Shown here: piece after piece, positions 25,628 to 34,029 of the stretch
Layout of the letters: every line of letters starts with the position of its first letter
Numbering within the stretch: the first letter of the stretch is position 1
Assembly (NCBI RefSeq): GCF_000058485.1
Contig: NC_008278.1
Location: 3,714,962-3,778,961, forward strand
From: Frankia alni ACN14a
Lineage (GTDB): Bacteria > Actinomycetota > Actinomycetes > Frankiales > Frankiaceae
Reading direction: 5' to 3'
Length of the DNA stretch: 64,000 bases
The notes under the pieces: generated by a model
What the model was told of the DNA's origin: nothing
Seen by the model: only the letters and a program-made list of their open reading frames with translations
Database searches by the model: none
Program-made: the position numbers and the translations under genes

Positions 25628-27045
25628 CGCACCGCCCGGCCGCGTCCACGGCACCGGCCGTGCCAACGCCATCGCCTGTGCCAACGCCATCGGCTGTGCC
25701 AACGCCATCGGCTGTGCCAACGCCATCGACCGCGTCCACGGCATCGGCGGCGCCTACGGCACCTGCCGCGGCGCGGTTCAACCCGTTCAGCGCTGCGTTC
25801 CGCGCCGACCCCTACCCGGTCTACCGGGAGCTGCGCCGGACGTCGCCGGTCCTGCGGACGATGGGCATGTGGGTGCTGACCCGCCACGCCGACGTCCGCG
25901 CCGTGCTGCACGACCGCACCTTCAGCGCCGGGCTGATCCCACGGCTGGTCAGCCGAGCCGCTGGCGGCGACGCCCTCGGCTCCGTCGCTGCCGGCAACTC
26001 GGGCAGGTCCGGCAACGCCGAGCGGATGGTCCAGCTGGCGCACACCTCGCTCGTCTTCACCGACAACCCGCAGCACGCTCGGCTGCGTGCCCTGGTCAAC
26101 CGGGTGTTCACCACCGCTGAGGTCACCCGGCTGCGGCCCCGGATCGCCGCGATCGCCCGCGGCCTGCTCGACCGGGCGCTGTCCGACTGCGGCGGTCTGG
26201 ACGCGGTCACCGACCTCGCCGGGCCCCTGCCGATCGCCGTCCTCAGCGAGTGGATGGCGCTGCCGGACGATGTGCGTGGCGAGGTCGGTCGGTGGACGCA
26301 CGACGTCCGGTTCCTGCTCGAACCCGGCCTGATGGCGCCCGGCGAGGTCGACCGCGTCGGCGAGGTCGTCGCGACCTTCGCCGACGCCATGGCCGGCGTC
26401 ATCGCCGCCCGCCGCGCCCGGCCCGGCGACGACCTGGTCAGCCGGCTGCTCGCCGCGCGCACCGGCGGCGGGGACCGGCTCACCGACACCGAACTCGGCT
26501 TCCTGTGCATCATGTGCTTCGTTGCCGGCGTCGAGACGACAACGGCCCTCATCGGCAACGGGCTGCTCGCCCTGGTGCACCATCCCGACACCGCGGCGCT
26601 GCTGCACCGGCGGCCGGAGCTGGTCGCTGCCGCCGTCGAGGAGGCGCTGCGCTACGACAGCCCCCTGCAGCTCACCAAGCGCCTCGCCACCCGCGACGTC
26701 GAGCTCGGCGGCAGCCGGATCCGTGCCGGCGAGCAGGTGCTGCTCTGCCTCGGCGCGGCCAACCGGGACCCCGCGGTGTTCGACCGGCCGGACACCTTCG
26801 ACATCACCCGCCCGGCGGGGGGCCACCTCGCCTTCGGCCATGGGATGCACGGCTGCCTCGGCGGCATGCTCGCCAGGGCTCAGGCCGAGATCGTCTTCGG
26901 CTGCCTCACCGGCCGCGCCGAACGCCTCGCGCCCGCGGTCGACCGGCACGGTGACGCCGGCGGGCGGGACCTTCCCCGCCAGGAGCACAGCCTCATCGTC
27001 CGCGGGCTGACCAGCCTGCCCGTCGCGCTGGCGGGGGCCTGGTGA
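25624..27045 (+). CDS. Cytochrome P450
   Basis: A 473-residue bacterial class I P450. The I-helix oxygen-binding segment is FVAGVETTTALIGNG, the ExxR motif is in EEALRYDSP, and the heme loop FGHGMHGCLGG puts the thiolate at Cys411. The first 45 residues or so are a repetitive PTPSAV linker encoded by 18-bp tandem repeats (about 25665-25720), not part of the fold. It overlaps the genes on both sides by 4 bp. It likely hydroxylates or epoxidises the ACP-bound or free lipid; no dedicated ferredoxin gene is seen in the cluster. Confidence 0.93.
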   Translation: MTHRPAASTAPAVPTPSPVPTPSAVPTPSAVPTPSTASTASAAPTAPAAARFNPFSAAFRADPYPVYRELRRTSPVLRTMGMWVLTRHADVRAVLHDRTFSAGLIPRLVSRAAGGDALGSVAAGNSGRSGNAERMVQLAHTSLVFTDNPQHARLRALVNRVFTTAEVTRLRPRIAAIARGLLDRALSDCGGLDAVTDLAGPLPIAVLSEWMALPDDVRGEVGRWTHDVRFLLEPGLMAPGEVDRVGEVVATFADAMAGVIAARRARPGDDLVSRLLAARTGGGDRLTDTELGFLCIMCFVAGVETTTALIGNGLLALVHHPDTAALLHRRPELVAAAVEEALRYDSPLQLTKRLATRDVELGGSRIRAGEQVLLCLGAANRDPAVFDRPDTFDITRPAGGHLAFGHGMHGCLGGMLARAQAEIVFGCLTGRAERLAPAVDRHGDAGGRDLPRQEHSLIVRGLTSLPVALAGAW

Positions 27046-28886
27046 CGGGCGGGCCTGCGGCGGGGACGCGAACCGATCACGACGTGGCGGGCGCCCTGCT
27101 GCCGGACGTGCTGCGCCGACGCGCCGCCGGCGACCCGGACGGGCGGGCGTTCATCCTGCTCGACGAGCACGGCGACGAGCGGGCCGCGCTGACCTACCGG
27201 GAGCTGTACACCCGGGCGCTGGCCATCGCCGACCGGCTGGGCCGCCGCTGCGGGCCGGGGGAGCGGGCGCTGCTGGTCTTCCCGCAGGGCCTGGAGTTCA
27301 TCGTTGCCTACTTCGGCTGCCTGTACGCCCGCGTCATCGCCGTGCCGGTCAACCCGCCGCGCCGCGGCGCGGTCCAGGACGCCACCCGCGCGATCGTGCG
27401 GGACTGCGCGCCCACCGCCGTCCTGTCCACCGGCCCGATGATCGACGTGGTCCGGGTGCCGCTGGAGGCCGTCACCGGCCCGCTGGCGTGGATCGCGGTG
27501 GACGAGACCGTCCCCGAGCCGACCCTGGAGCCGACCGACGCTGCGCCGGACTGGTCGGGCGAGCCGGACACGGTCGCGTTCCTTCAGTACACCTCCGGGT
27601 CCACGGCCGACCCGAAGGGCGTGATGGTCACCCATCGCAACCTGGCGGCGAACCAGGAGATGATCCGGCTCGCCTTCGGCCACGACCGGCACTCGACGTT
27701 CGTCGGCTGGGCGCCGCTGTTCCACGACCAGGGCCTCATCGGCAACGTGCTGCAACCGCTGTACCTCGGCGCGACCGGCGTGCTGCTGGACCCGGGGGCG
27801 TTCATCCGCCGCCCACTGCTGTGGCTCGCGGCGATCTCCCGCTACCGCGCCCACACCAGCGGCGGTCCGAACTTCGCCTTCGACGTCTGCGCGGCCGCGG
27901 CGGCCGGCGGCGGCGTGCCCGACCTGGACCTGAGCTGCTGGCGGGTCGCGTTCAACGGCGCCGAACCGATCCGCGCCGACACGCTGCGCCGCTTCGCCGA
28001 CGCCTTCGCCCCGGTCGGATTCGACCCGCGCGCGCTCTACCCCTGCTACGGCCTGGCCGAGGCGACGCTGCTGGTCACCGGCAGCCGCAAGGGCCGCGGC
28101 CCCCGCACCCTCGACGCGGACGCCGACGGGCTCGGCGCGGGCCGTTACACCCCGACCCCACCCGGCCGCGGCCGGCCCCTCGTCGGCTCCGGCCTTGCCC
28201 CCGCCGCCTTCGATGGCGCCACGGCGCAGGCCGAGGGCGCCATGGCGCTCGGGCCGTGGGTCGCAGCCGAGGTGCGGATCGTCGATCCGGAGACCGGGCG
28301 CGGCGCTCCGCCCGACCGGATCGGGGAGATCTGGGTCGCCGGCGACCACGTGGCGGCCGGCTACTGGCAGCGCCCGGCGGCCACCGCCGACACCTTTCAG
28401 GCCCGCTGCGCCGACGCGCCCGGCCGCTCCTATCTGCGCACCGGCGACCTCGGCCTGATCGTCGACGGCGAGCTGTACGTCGTGGGTCGGCACAAGGACA
28501 TGCTGGTCCTGCGCGGCCGCAACCACTACCCGCAGGACCTCGAACAGACCGCCGCGGCGGCGCACCCCGCGCTGCGGCCCGGCGGGTGCGCCGCCTTCGC
28601 GGTCCCGGGCCCGGGCGGGGAACGCCCCGTCGTCGTCCAGGAGGTGCGCGGCGAACCCGGCACGGACGCCGACCCCGCGGACGTCGCCGGGTCGATCCGC
28701 GCCGCGGTGGTGCGCCAACACGACCTCACGCTGGCGGACCTGGTGCTCGTCCGCCCGGGCACACTGCCCAAGACCAGCAGCGGCAAGATCATGCGAGCCG
28801 CCGCCCGCCGCCGCTACCTGGCTGGCGACCTCGCACCGTGGGCGGCTTCGCCCCCTGCCGCGCCGGCGTCGTCCCCGGCCGGCTGA
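27042..28886 (+). CDS. Fatty acyl-AMP ligase (FAAL)
   Basis: A 614-residue ANL-superfamily adenylating enzyme. The P-loop-like motif is LQYTSGSTADPKG at 181-193, followed by GWAPLFHDQGLIG, LYPCYGLAEATLLVTG, the hinge region LGLIVDGELYVVGRHKDM and the C-terminal KTSSGKIMR lysine motif. The early motifs (FPQGLEF, PVNPP), the length and the HDQGLIG segment are those of FAALs, which form acyl-AMP and hand the acyl group to an ACP or PKS rather than to CoA. The start GTG overlaps the P450 stop. It is the likely chain-initiation enzyme of the cluster. Confidence 0.9.
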   Translation: MTGGPAAGTRTDHDVAGALLPDVLRRRAAGDPDGRAFILLDEHGDERAALTYRELYTRALAIADRLGRRCGPGERALLVFPQGLEFIVAYFGCLYARVIAVPVNPPRRGAVQDATRAIVRDCAPTAVLSTGPMIDVVRVPLEAVTGPLAWIAVDETVPEPTLEPTDAAPDWSGEPDTVAFLQYTSGSTADPKGVMVTHRNLAANQEMIRLAFGHDRHSTFVGWAPLFHDQGLIGNVLQPLYLGATGVLLDPGAFIRRPLLWLAAISRYRAHTSGGPNFAFDVCAAAAAGGGVPDLDLSCWRVAFNGAEPIRADTLRRFADAFAPVGFDPRALYPCYGLAEATLLVTGSRKGRGPRTLDADADGLGAGRYTPTPPGRGRPLVGSGLAPAAFDGATAQAEGAMALGPWVAAEVRIVDPETGRGAPPDRIGEIWVAGDHVAAGYWQRPAATADTFQARCADAPGRSYLRTGDLGLIVDGELYVVGRHKDMLVLRGRNHYPQDLEQTAAAAHPALRPGGCAAFAVPGPGGERPVVVQEVRGEPGTDADPADVAGSIRAAVVRQHDLTLADLVLVRPGTLPKTSSGKIMRAAARRRYLAGDLAPWAASPPAAPASSPAG

Positions 28887-28896
28887 GACGCCCGCG

Positions 28897-29475
28897 GTGG
28901 CGGTGCGCCCGGCCAACCCCGACTACGTCCGGTTCGTCACCGAGACGGTTCTCAGCATGCCCGCTGCGGCCCGGCTGGGTTTCCGGGTCGGGCGGGTGAC
29001 ACCCGGCGAGGTCGAACTCCTCCAGCCCTGGCGCCATGAGCTCACCCAGCATGACGGCCACCTGCAGGCTGGCGTCCTCGCCTCGCTGGCGGACCTCGCC
29101 GCCGGTTGCGCCGCGGGAACCCTGCTGCCGGCCGGCTGGGTCAACATGACCGTCGACGTCACCCTGAAGATCCTCGCCCCGGCGAGCGGCGCGGCCTTCC
29201 TCGCCCACGGCCGGGTGGTCCACGCGGGCCTGACGACGACCATCGCCGCCGCCGACGTCTGGTGCGTCCCGACCACTGACGGCGCAACCGTCCTTTCCGG
29301 TGCCGAGGGCGATGAAGGGTTCGACATCGACGCCGACTCAGGGACGGGCCGATCCGGGTCCGACGATCCACTCGGCCCCCGCCGACCCGCAGAGACGATG
29401 TGCGCCACCGCGCTGATCACCTTCCGCAACATCCGCCGCCATCCGCCCCGTCCGCCGAGCCGCCGCCCCAGCTGA
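28897..29475 (+). CDS. PaaI-type hotdog thioesterase
   Basis: A 192-residue hotdog-fold protein. ELTQHDGHLQAGVLASLADL matches the catalytic/substrate helix region of PaaI/YdiI-like acyl thioesterases, followed by NMTVDVTLKILAPA and the outer strand HAGLTTTIAAADVW. About 45 low-complexity residues (Asp/Ser/Gly/Pro) interrupt the C-terminal part before ATALITFRN. It lies 10 bp after the ligase and is the last gene of the operon. Possible roles are release or editing of acyl chains. Confidence 0.85.
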   Translation: MAVRPANPDYVRFVTETVLSMPAAARLGFRVGRVTPGEVELLQPWRHELTQHDGHLQAGVLASLADLAAGCAAGTLLPAGWVNMTVDVTLKILAPASGAAFLAHGRVVHAGLTTTIAAADVWCVPTTDGATVLSGAEGDEGFDIDADSGTGRSGSDDPLGPRRPAETMCATALITFRNIRRHPPRPPSRRPS

Positions 29476-29575
29476 CACGCCCTTGCGCGGGCAGGATCGC
29501 CTGGCGGAACCAGGACACCGAAGATCAGAAACCGCGGCAGATCGTCCAGCGGGCGAACCCGGCCTGACGGAGGCA

Positions 29576-29971
29576 CTAGATATCCCCGGTCACGATTCGC
29601 TCTGCCTGACTGCGCTCCACACAGAATTCGTTCCCTTCAATGTCGATCATGACGACCCAGCCCGTACCGTCCGGCTTGCGGAAGTCCGCGACAACCTTCG
29701 CGCCCAGGCCCAACAGCCGCTCGACTTCTTCATCTCGAGATCGGTCCTGTGGCTGAAGATCCAGGTGCAGCCGGTTCTTGACCTTCTTGCCCTCGGGTAC
29801 GAGGAGGAAAAGAAGGCCTGGACCGCTGCCCTCTCCGGTGCTCACGAGTACCTCCGGAACCTCGGGCCGGTCGTCCTGGTGCAGGACCCCTCCCAGGACC
29901 TCTGCCCAAAAGGACCCGAGAGCGTAGGCATCGGCGCAGTCGAACTCGATATTGCGTATGAGCGAAGTCAT
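29576..29971 (-). CDS. VOC/glyoxalase-family protein in a lower-GC patch
   Basis: A 131-residue protein beginning MTSLIRNIEFDCADAYALGS, with LLFLLVPEGKKVKNRLHLDL (the dimer/metal strand) and WVVMIDIEGNEFCVERS, the pattern of small VOC proteins, many of which are glyoxalases or antibiotic-binding proteins. The surrounding DNA (about 29570-30180) is visibly less GC-rich than the rest, suggesting recent acquisition. The ATG at 29971 is taken because upstream codons are not family-like. It is unrelated to the preceding cluster by strand. Confidence 0.8.
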   Translation of the reverse strand: MTSLIRNIEFDCADAYALGSFWAEVLGGVLHQDDRPEVPEVLVSTGEGSGPGLLFLLVPEGKKVKNRLHLDLQPQDRSRDEEVERLLGLGAKVVADFRKPDGTGWVVMIDIEGNEFCVERSQAERIVTGDI

Positions 29972-30249
29972 GGTGTCACTATCGGCCGTAGGGGCGACCG
30001 TTGCGTGCAATGCCCTGACTCGCAACTCGACTGGTCAACCTGGCCTTGCACCAGCGAGCACCGAAAATGGCCAAGTAGCCGCGATCCCGAAGCGTTCCGG
30101 CTGGCCAACGAGTCCATCTGGGCAGCTCGGGCGGCCATCTTTACCTGATCCAGGAGGACGGCCGCGCGGTAACCTGCGGTCCGCATGCGCCTTCCCGAGT
30201 CGGGTGACGAGGGCCGGACAGGCGGTCGGGCCGGGCCGGTTCGCGCCGC

Positions 30250-31695
30250 TCAGGCGGTGTTCCGTAGGTGTGGTGGGGGTTGGCTGTAGGGGTTGCGGCG
30301 GGGTCGGCGTAGTGGGTCGATGCGGTGGGGTGGGATGAGTGCGGGGCGGTGGTCGTCGGTGAAGATGATGTCCCAGCCGTCGTGGTGGACCCGGCGGTGG
30401 TGGGTGGCGCAGAGCAGGAGCAGGTTGTGCAGAGCGGTGGGTCCGCCGTCGCGCCAGTGGATCGCGTGGTGTGCTTCGCACCAGGACGGTGGCCGATCGC
30501 AGCCCGGGAACACGCATCCCTGATCGCGGATGGCCAGGGCGCGGCGCAGGTGCGCGGGAACGGTGCGGGTTGATCGTCCGACGTCGAGGGGGACACCGGC
30601 GGGGTCGAGCAGGATGCGGCTGATTTCCGCGTCGCAGCTCAGTCGGGCCAGGGCAGCGCGGGGCAGGGGAAGCCCCCAGCTGGTGGTGGCGGGGATGGTG
30701 TCGGCGGCGAGCAGGGTCTTCCAGGGGATCGTGACGGTCAGGTGGGGTCGAACTCCGCCGGATTCCGGTAGTGCGGCGGCGCCGAGGGCGCGGCTGATCA
30801 GGTCGATGAGGGCGTCGGCGCGGCGGCGGGCCGGGCTGCGGGAATCAGAGGTGCCGTCGACGGCGGGGTGGGGTGCGGCGAGGCTGTCCAACGCGGTGCG
30901 GAGCATCGCGGCGCCTTCGGCGTCGAGCTCGCCGCTGAGCAGGGTGGTGCCGGCGGGGGTGTCGGTGAGGGTCAGGCGGCGGATGTCGGCGGGATCGGGG
31001 CTTGGCCTCTCGCGGTTGTTCGTGTCCGCGCTGTCACCATCCCCGCCAGCATTGCCGGCGCCAGCATTGCCGGCGCCAGCATTGCCCGTGCGGCCGCTGC
31101 CGGGGTTGTTGTGTTCGCCGGTCTGGCTGTCGGCGTGGGGGTCGTCGCCGCCGGGGGAGGTGTCGACCATGGTCAGTGCTTCGCGTTGGCGGGCGGCGAG
31201 TTTCACCAGCTGGTAGGGGTCGAACGTGTGGGCGAAGGCGAGCAGGGCCAGTTCGGCTTCGCCGCGCTGTTCGGGTGTCACCCCGGCAGGCAGCGACCGC
31301 ATCGCCTCGCAGATCACGACGGCGTGCTCGACGGTGAGCTCACCGGCCGCCAGGGCCGCGCCGGTGGCCCGGCACACCTCGTGAACATCACGGGCGAGAG
31401 TGATCTGCCTACGCGCCTCCCGGGACGCCAGCGCCAGCCGATCCCGCAACCAGGCAGCAGTGTCCACCGCTCCCTGACGCAGCGCGAAACCCCGATCCTG
31501 CGCCTCGACCAGCAGCCGACCACGCGCCGCCGCGACCCGCCCGACCAGCCGGCAGACCCCTTCGATCAACGCCTCCAACTCGCCGTCCGACAGCCGCCAG
31601 GTCTCATCCGACAGCAGCCCCTCGACCTGCCCGGCGATCACCGCCAGCCGCGCCGGTGGCACCGGCCCGTCTCGCGCGCCGTCCTCGAAACTCAT
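30250..31695 (-). CDS. DUF222 / 13E12-type HNH endonuclease
   Basis: A 481-residue member of the DUF222-HNH family, common in many paralogous copies in actinobacteria. DUF222 occupies about 20-330 (SDGELEALIEGVCRLVGRVA, HTFDPYQLVKLAARQREAL). The HNH domain near the C-terminus reads CVFPGCDRPPSWCEAHH, HWRDGGPTALHNLLLLC, HHRRVHHDGW. The central linker has GNAGA repeats. The biological role of the family is unclear. It sits right next to a truncated SnoaL-like gene, so its arrival may have caused that truncation. Confidence 0.9.
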   Translation of the reverse strand: MSFEDGARDGPVPPARLAVIAGQVEGLLSDETWRLSDGELEALIEGVCRLVGRVAAARGRLLVEAQDRGFALRQGAVDTAAWLRDRLALASREARRQITLARDVHEVCRATGAALAAGELTVEHAVVICEAMRSLPAGVTPEQRGEAELALLAFAHTFDPYQLVKLAARQREALTMVDTSPGGDDPHADSQTGEHNNPGSGRTGNAGAGNAGAGNAGGDGDSADTNNRERPSPDPADIRRLTLTDTPAGTTLLSGELDAEGAAMLRTALDSLAAPHPAVDGTSDSRSPARRRADALIDLISRALGAAALPESGGVRPHLTVTIPWKTLLAADTIPATTSWGLPLPRAALARLSCDAEISRILLDPAGVPLDVGRSTRTVPAHLRRALAIRDQGCVFPGCDRPPSWCEAHHAIHWRDGGPTALHNLLLLCATHHRRVHHDGWDIIFTDDHRPALIPPHRIDPLRRPRRNPYSQPPPHLRNTA

Positions 31696-31741
31696 AGGTC
31701 AACGGTAGGACAACGAGATCCCGATGTCGAACGTATGTTCG

Positions 31742-31872
31742 TCTGCGTGAGCGGCGTCGACGGGCATCAGGACGGGGGAAAGATCTTCCTGTATCGCGAC
31801 TACCTGGATCCGCTTGCCCTTGCGGCGGCACGGTCGGAGCTGTCCACCCCGGCTGAGCAGGGGGCGGGCTGA
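31742..31872 (+). pseudogene. 3' fragment of a SnoaL-like (NTF2-fold) gene
   Basis: The frame ending at the TGA 31870-31872 reads VCVSGVDGHQDGGKIFLYRD then YLDPLALAAARS. DGKI-x-x-YRDY-x-DPLALAAA is the usual C-terminal strand of SnoaL-like polyketide-cyclase/limonene-epoxide-hydrolase proteins. Upstream, coding similarity stops about 45 bp from the start of the DUF222-HNH gene on the other strand. The first two thirds of the gene are missing. Confidence 0.55.
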
Positions 31873-31929
31873 GAACACGAGTCCTTCGCGGCGCGACGGG
31901 TTCCGTGTCGCCGGCCGGTTTCGGGGTGG

Positions 31930-33918
31930 TCAGGAGGTCCTGCCCGCGGCCGTGGTCGAGGCCGGCGCGGCGACCCCCGCGGGCGCTGGGGTGATGCCGT
32001 GCGTGCGCAGGTAGCGTTCCAGCCGGCCGACGGGGTCGGTGGTCGACCGGTAGGCGAGGTAGCCGTCGGGACGGACGAGGACGGCCTCACCTATCGCGGC
32101 GCCGTAGCGTGCCCGCGCCCGGCCGGCCGGGTCGAGGACGGTGCCATCGTCGCCGGAATGCGCTCCGCCGGAACGCGCTCCGCCGGAGTGATCGCCGCCG
32201 GAATGCTCACCGCCGGAAGGATCGTCGCGGGTATCCCGGACGGTGGGTGCAGTCGCGACGATCCGGGCGGTGACGAGGTCGCCGAAGCGGGCGTGGATCA
32301 GGGCGGCGTCGTCGTGCAGCCGCCGGGCTGCGGCGTCGTCGCTGCCGGCGAACAGCAGGAGCGAGAACCAGGGGGTCCGGGTCGCCTGGCGCAGCGTCGG
32401 GCCGTCCGGGGCGGCGAGCGCGACGTCGGGGGCGAGCGCGACGTCCGGGGCGAGGGCGCCCGGGCCCGGCACACCGCGCCGGCGTCCGATGCGGTGCGGG
32501 TCGCGGTCGGTGAGGGGACCGTGGGGGTAGCCGAGCCCGAGCTGGCTGAGTGCGGCGGCCGCGCGGCGGCCCAGCGGCGGGCTCGCGGCGACGAGTCGCA
32601 GGGCGAGGCCGCGCGCCCGCCGGGCGACCGGGTGCTGGGCGGTGATCACGCGGGTCGCCCGGGCCGTGCCGGCCAGCAGCCGGTCGGCGACCGGCTCGCG
32701 CTCGGCGGCGTAGGTGTCGAGCAGGGTCGCGTCCGCCCGGCCGGTGGCGACCAGCGCGAGGCGCCAGCCCAGGGCGTAGGCGTCCTGCAGGCCGGTGTTC
32801 ATGCCCTGCCCGCCCACGGGACTGTGCGAGTGCGCCGCGTCACCGGCGAGCAGCACCCGCCCGCGGCGAAAACTCTCCGCCCGGCGCTGATGGACGCGGA
32901 ACGTGGTGGTCCAGAGCGTCTCGGTCAGCCGCGGCGGGTCGGTCAGCCGCGCGTCGAGCAGCCGTTGCAGCTCCGCCGCCACGTCGGGATCGGCCCGGTC
33001 GTCGGAGTGGTCGGCCCGGTCGTCGGCCCGGCCGTCGGAGTGGTCGGAGTGGTCGGAGTGGTCGGCGTGATCGTCGGAGTGGTCGGCGTGGTCGTCGGAG
33101 TGGGCGCCGGGGAGGTCATCGATGCCGGGGAGGTCGGGGAGGTCGGCGATGAAGCGCCAGTGCCGGGGGCCGGGCATCGGGAAGGCGGCGACGACCCCGG
33201 CGGGAGAGAAGGTCACCTGTCCGTGCGCGCGCTCGCGGGCCCAGTCGGTCACGACGTCGCCGAGGGCGAAGGTCTCGGGCAGGTCGAAGCCGTGCGTGGC
33301 GATGCCGGCGGCGCGCCGGACCTGACTGTGCGCGCCGTCGCAGCCGACCAGCCAGTCGGTGTGGACGGTGCGCGTCGAACCGTCGGCGTGCCGCAGCTGC
33401 GCGACGACATGGTCGCCCTCCTGCCGGACCGCCGCGCACTCGACGCCGGTGTCGATCCGCACCCCCAGCCGCGCGGCGTGTGCGCGCAGCAGGTCCTCGG
33501 TCTGCGGCTGTGGCAGCGACAGGGTGAACGGGAAGGGGCTCGGCACCCGACCGATGGGCAGCCGCACGACCGTCCCCCCGCTCCGCCCCGCCCCCCGACC
33601 CGCACTCCGTCCGCTCCCGCCGGGTCCGCTCCCGCCGGGCCGCCCGCCGCCCGCGTCGGGTCGGCCGCTGACGTCGTGCACCTCGACCTGGCGCAGCGGA
33701 TGACCGCGGCGCACCGCCTCGGCGGCCAGGTCGAGGTCGTCGAGCAGCATCAGCGTGCGGCTGCTGACGGCGAGGGCGCGGCTGGCGGGGGATCGGACCG
33801 ACTCCCGCTCCACGATCCGGGCGCGCACCCCGCGTCGGACCAGCTCGGCGGCCAGCAGCAGGCCGGTCGGGCCGGCGCCGACGATCAGGACTCCGGCCCG
33901 GTCCGCGGCACTCGGCAT
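31930..33918 (-). CDS. FAD-dependent aromatic hydroxylase (PheA/TfdB family)
   Basis: A 662-residue group A flavoprotein monooxygenase that hydroxylates phenols or polyketide aromatics with NADPH and O2. Seen: VLIVGAGPTGLLLAAELVRR (FAD Rossmann), WLVGCDGAHSQVR (DG motif) and VLLAGDAAHSHSPVGGQGMN (GD motif), then a C-terminal thioredoxin-like domain. An unusual His/Ser/Asp repeat of about 45 residues (around 33000-33110 in DNA) sits in the substrate domain, and a second His/Ser/Gly repeat lies near the C-terminus. The ATG at 33918 begins directly at the FAD domain. The substrate is unknown. Confidence 0.9.
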   Translation of the reverse strand: MPSAADRAGVLIVGAGPTGLLLAAELVRRGVRARIVERESVRSPASRALAVSSRTLMLLDDLDLAAEAVRRGHPLRQVEVHDVSGRPDAGGGRPGGSGPGGSGRSAGRGAGRSGGTVVRLPIGRVPSPFPFTLSLPQPQTEDLLRAHAARLGVRIDTGVECAAVRQEGDHVVAQLRHADGSTRTVHTDWLVGCDGAHSQVRRAAGIATHGFDLPETFALGDVVTDWARERAHGQVTFSPAGVVAAFPMPGPRHWRFIADLPDLPGIDDLPGAHSDDHADHSDDHADHSDHSDHSDGRADDRADHSDDRADPDVAAELQRLLDARLTDPPRLTETLWTTTFRVHQRRAESFRRGRVLLAGDAAHSHSPVGGQGMNTGLQDAYALGWRLALVATGRADATLLDTYAAEREPVADRLLAGTARATRVITAQHPVARRARGLALRLVAASPPLGRRAAAALSQLGLGYPHGPLTDRDPHRIGRRRGVPGPGALAPDVALAPDVALAAPDGPTLRQATRTPWFSLLLFAGSDDAAARRLHDDAALIHARFGDLVTARIVATAPTVRDTRDDPSGGEHSGGDHSGGARSGGAHSGDDGTVLDPAGRARARYGAAIGEAVLVRPDGYLAYRSTTDPVGRLERYLRTHGITPAPAGVAAPASTTAAGRTS

Positions 33919-34029
33919 GCGCCGAACGTAGCGATGTCACGGATGGTAGGCAACCGCTGACCACGACCCCCGCTCGGCCGCTCGTCCTGGTGCGGGGCGT
34001 CAGCGGCGGTCAGCGGGTGTCAGGGGGTG

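Noticed and set aside
29968-30186. Small minus-strand gene upstream of the VOC protein
   Set aside because: The frame overlaps the VOC start and has no family resemblance or ribosome binding site.
30035-30517. Extra frames over the HNH domain
   Set aside because: These are out-of-frame reads of the HNH gene end and its downstream gap.
30250-31695. Group II intron or homing element carrying the HNH nuclease
   Set aside because: The protein is a standard DUF222-HNH family member; no reverse transcriptase, intron-like structure or flanking repeats are visible.
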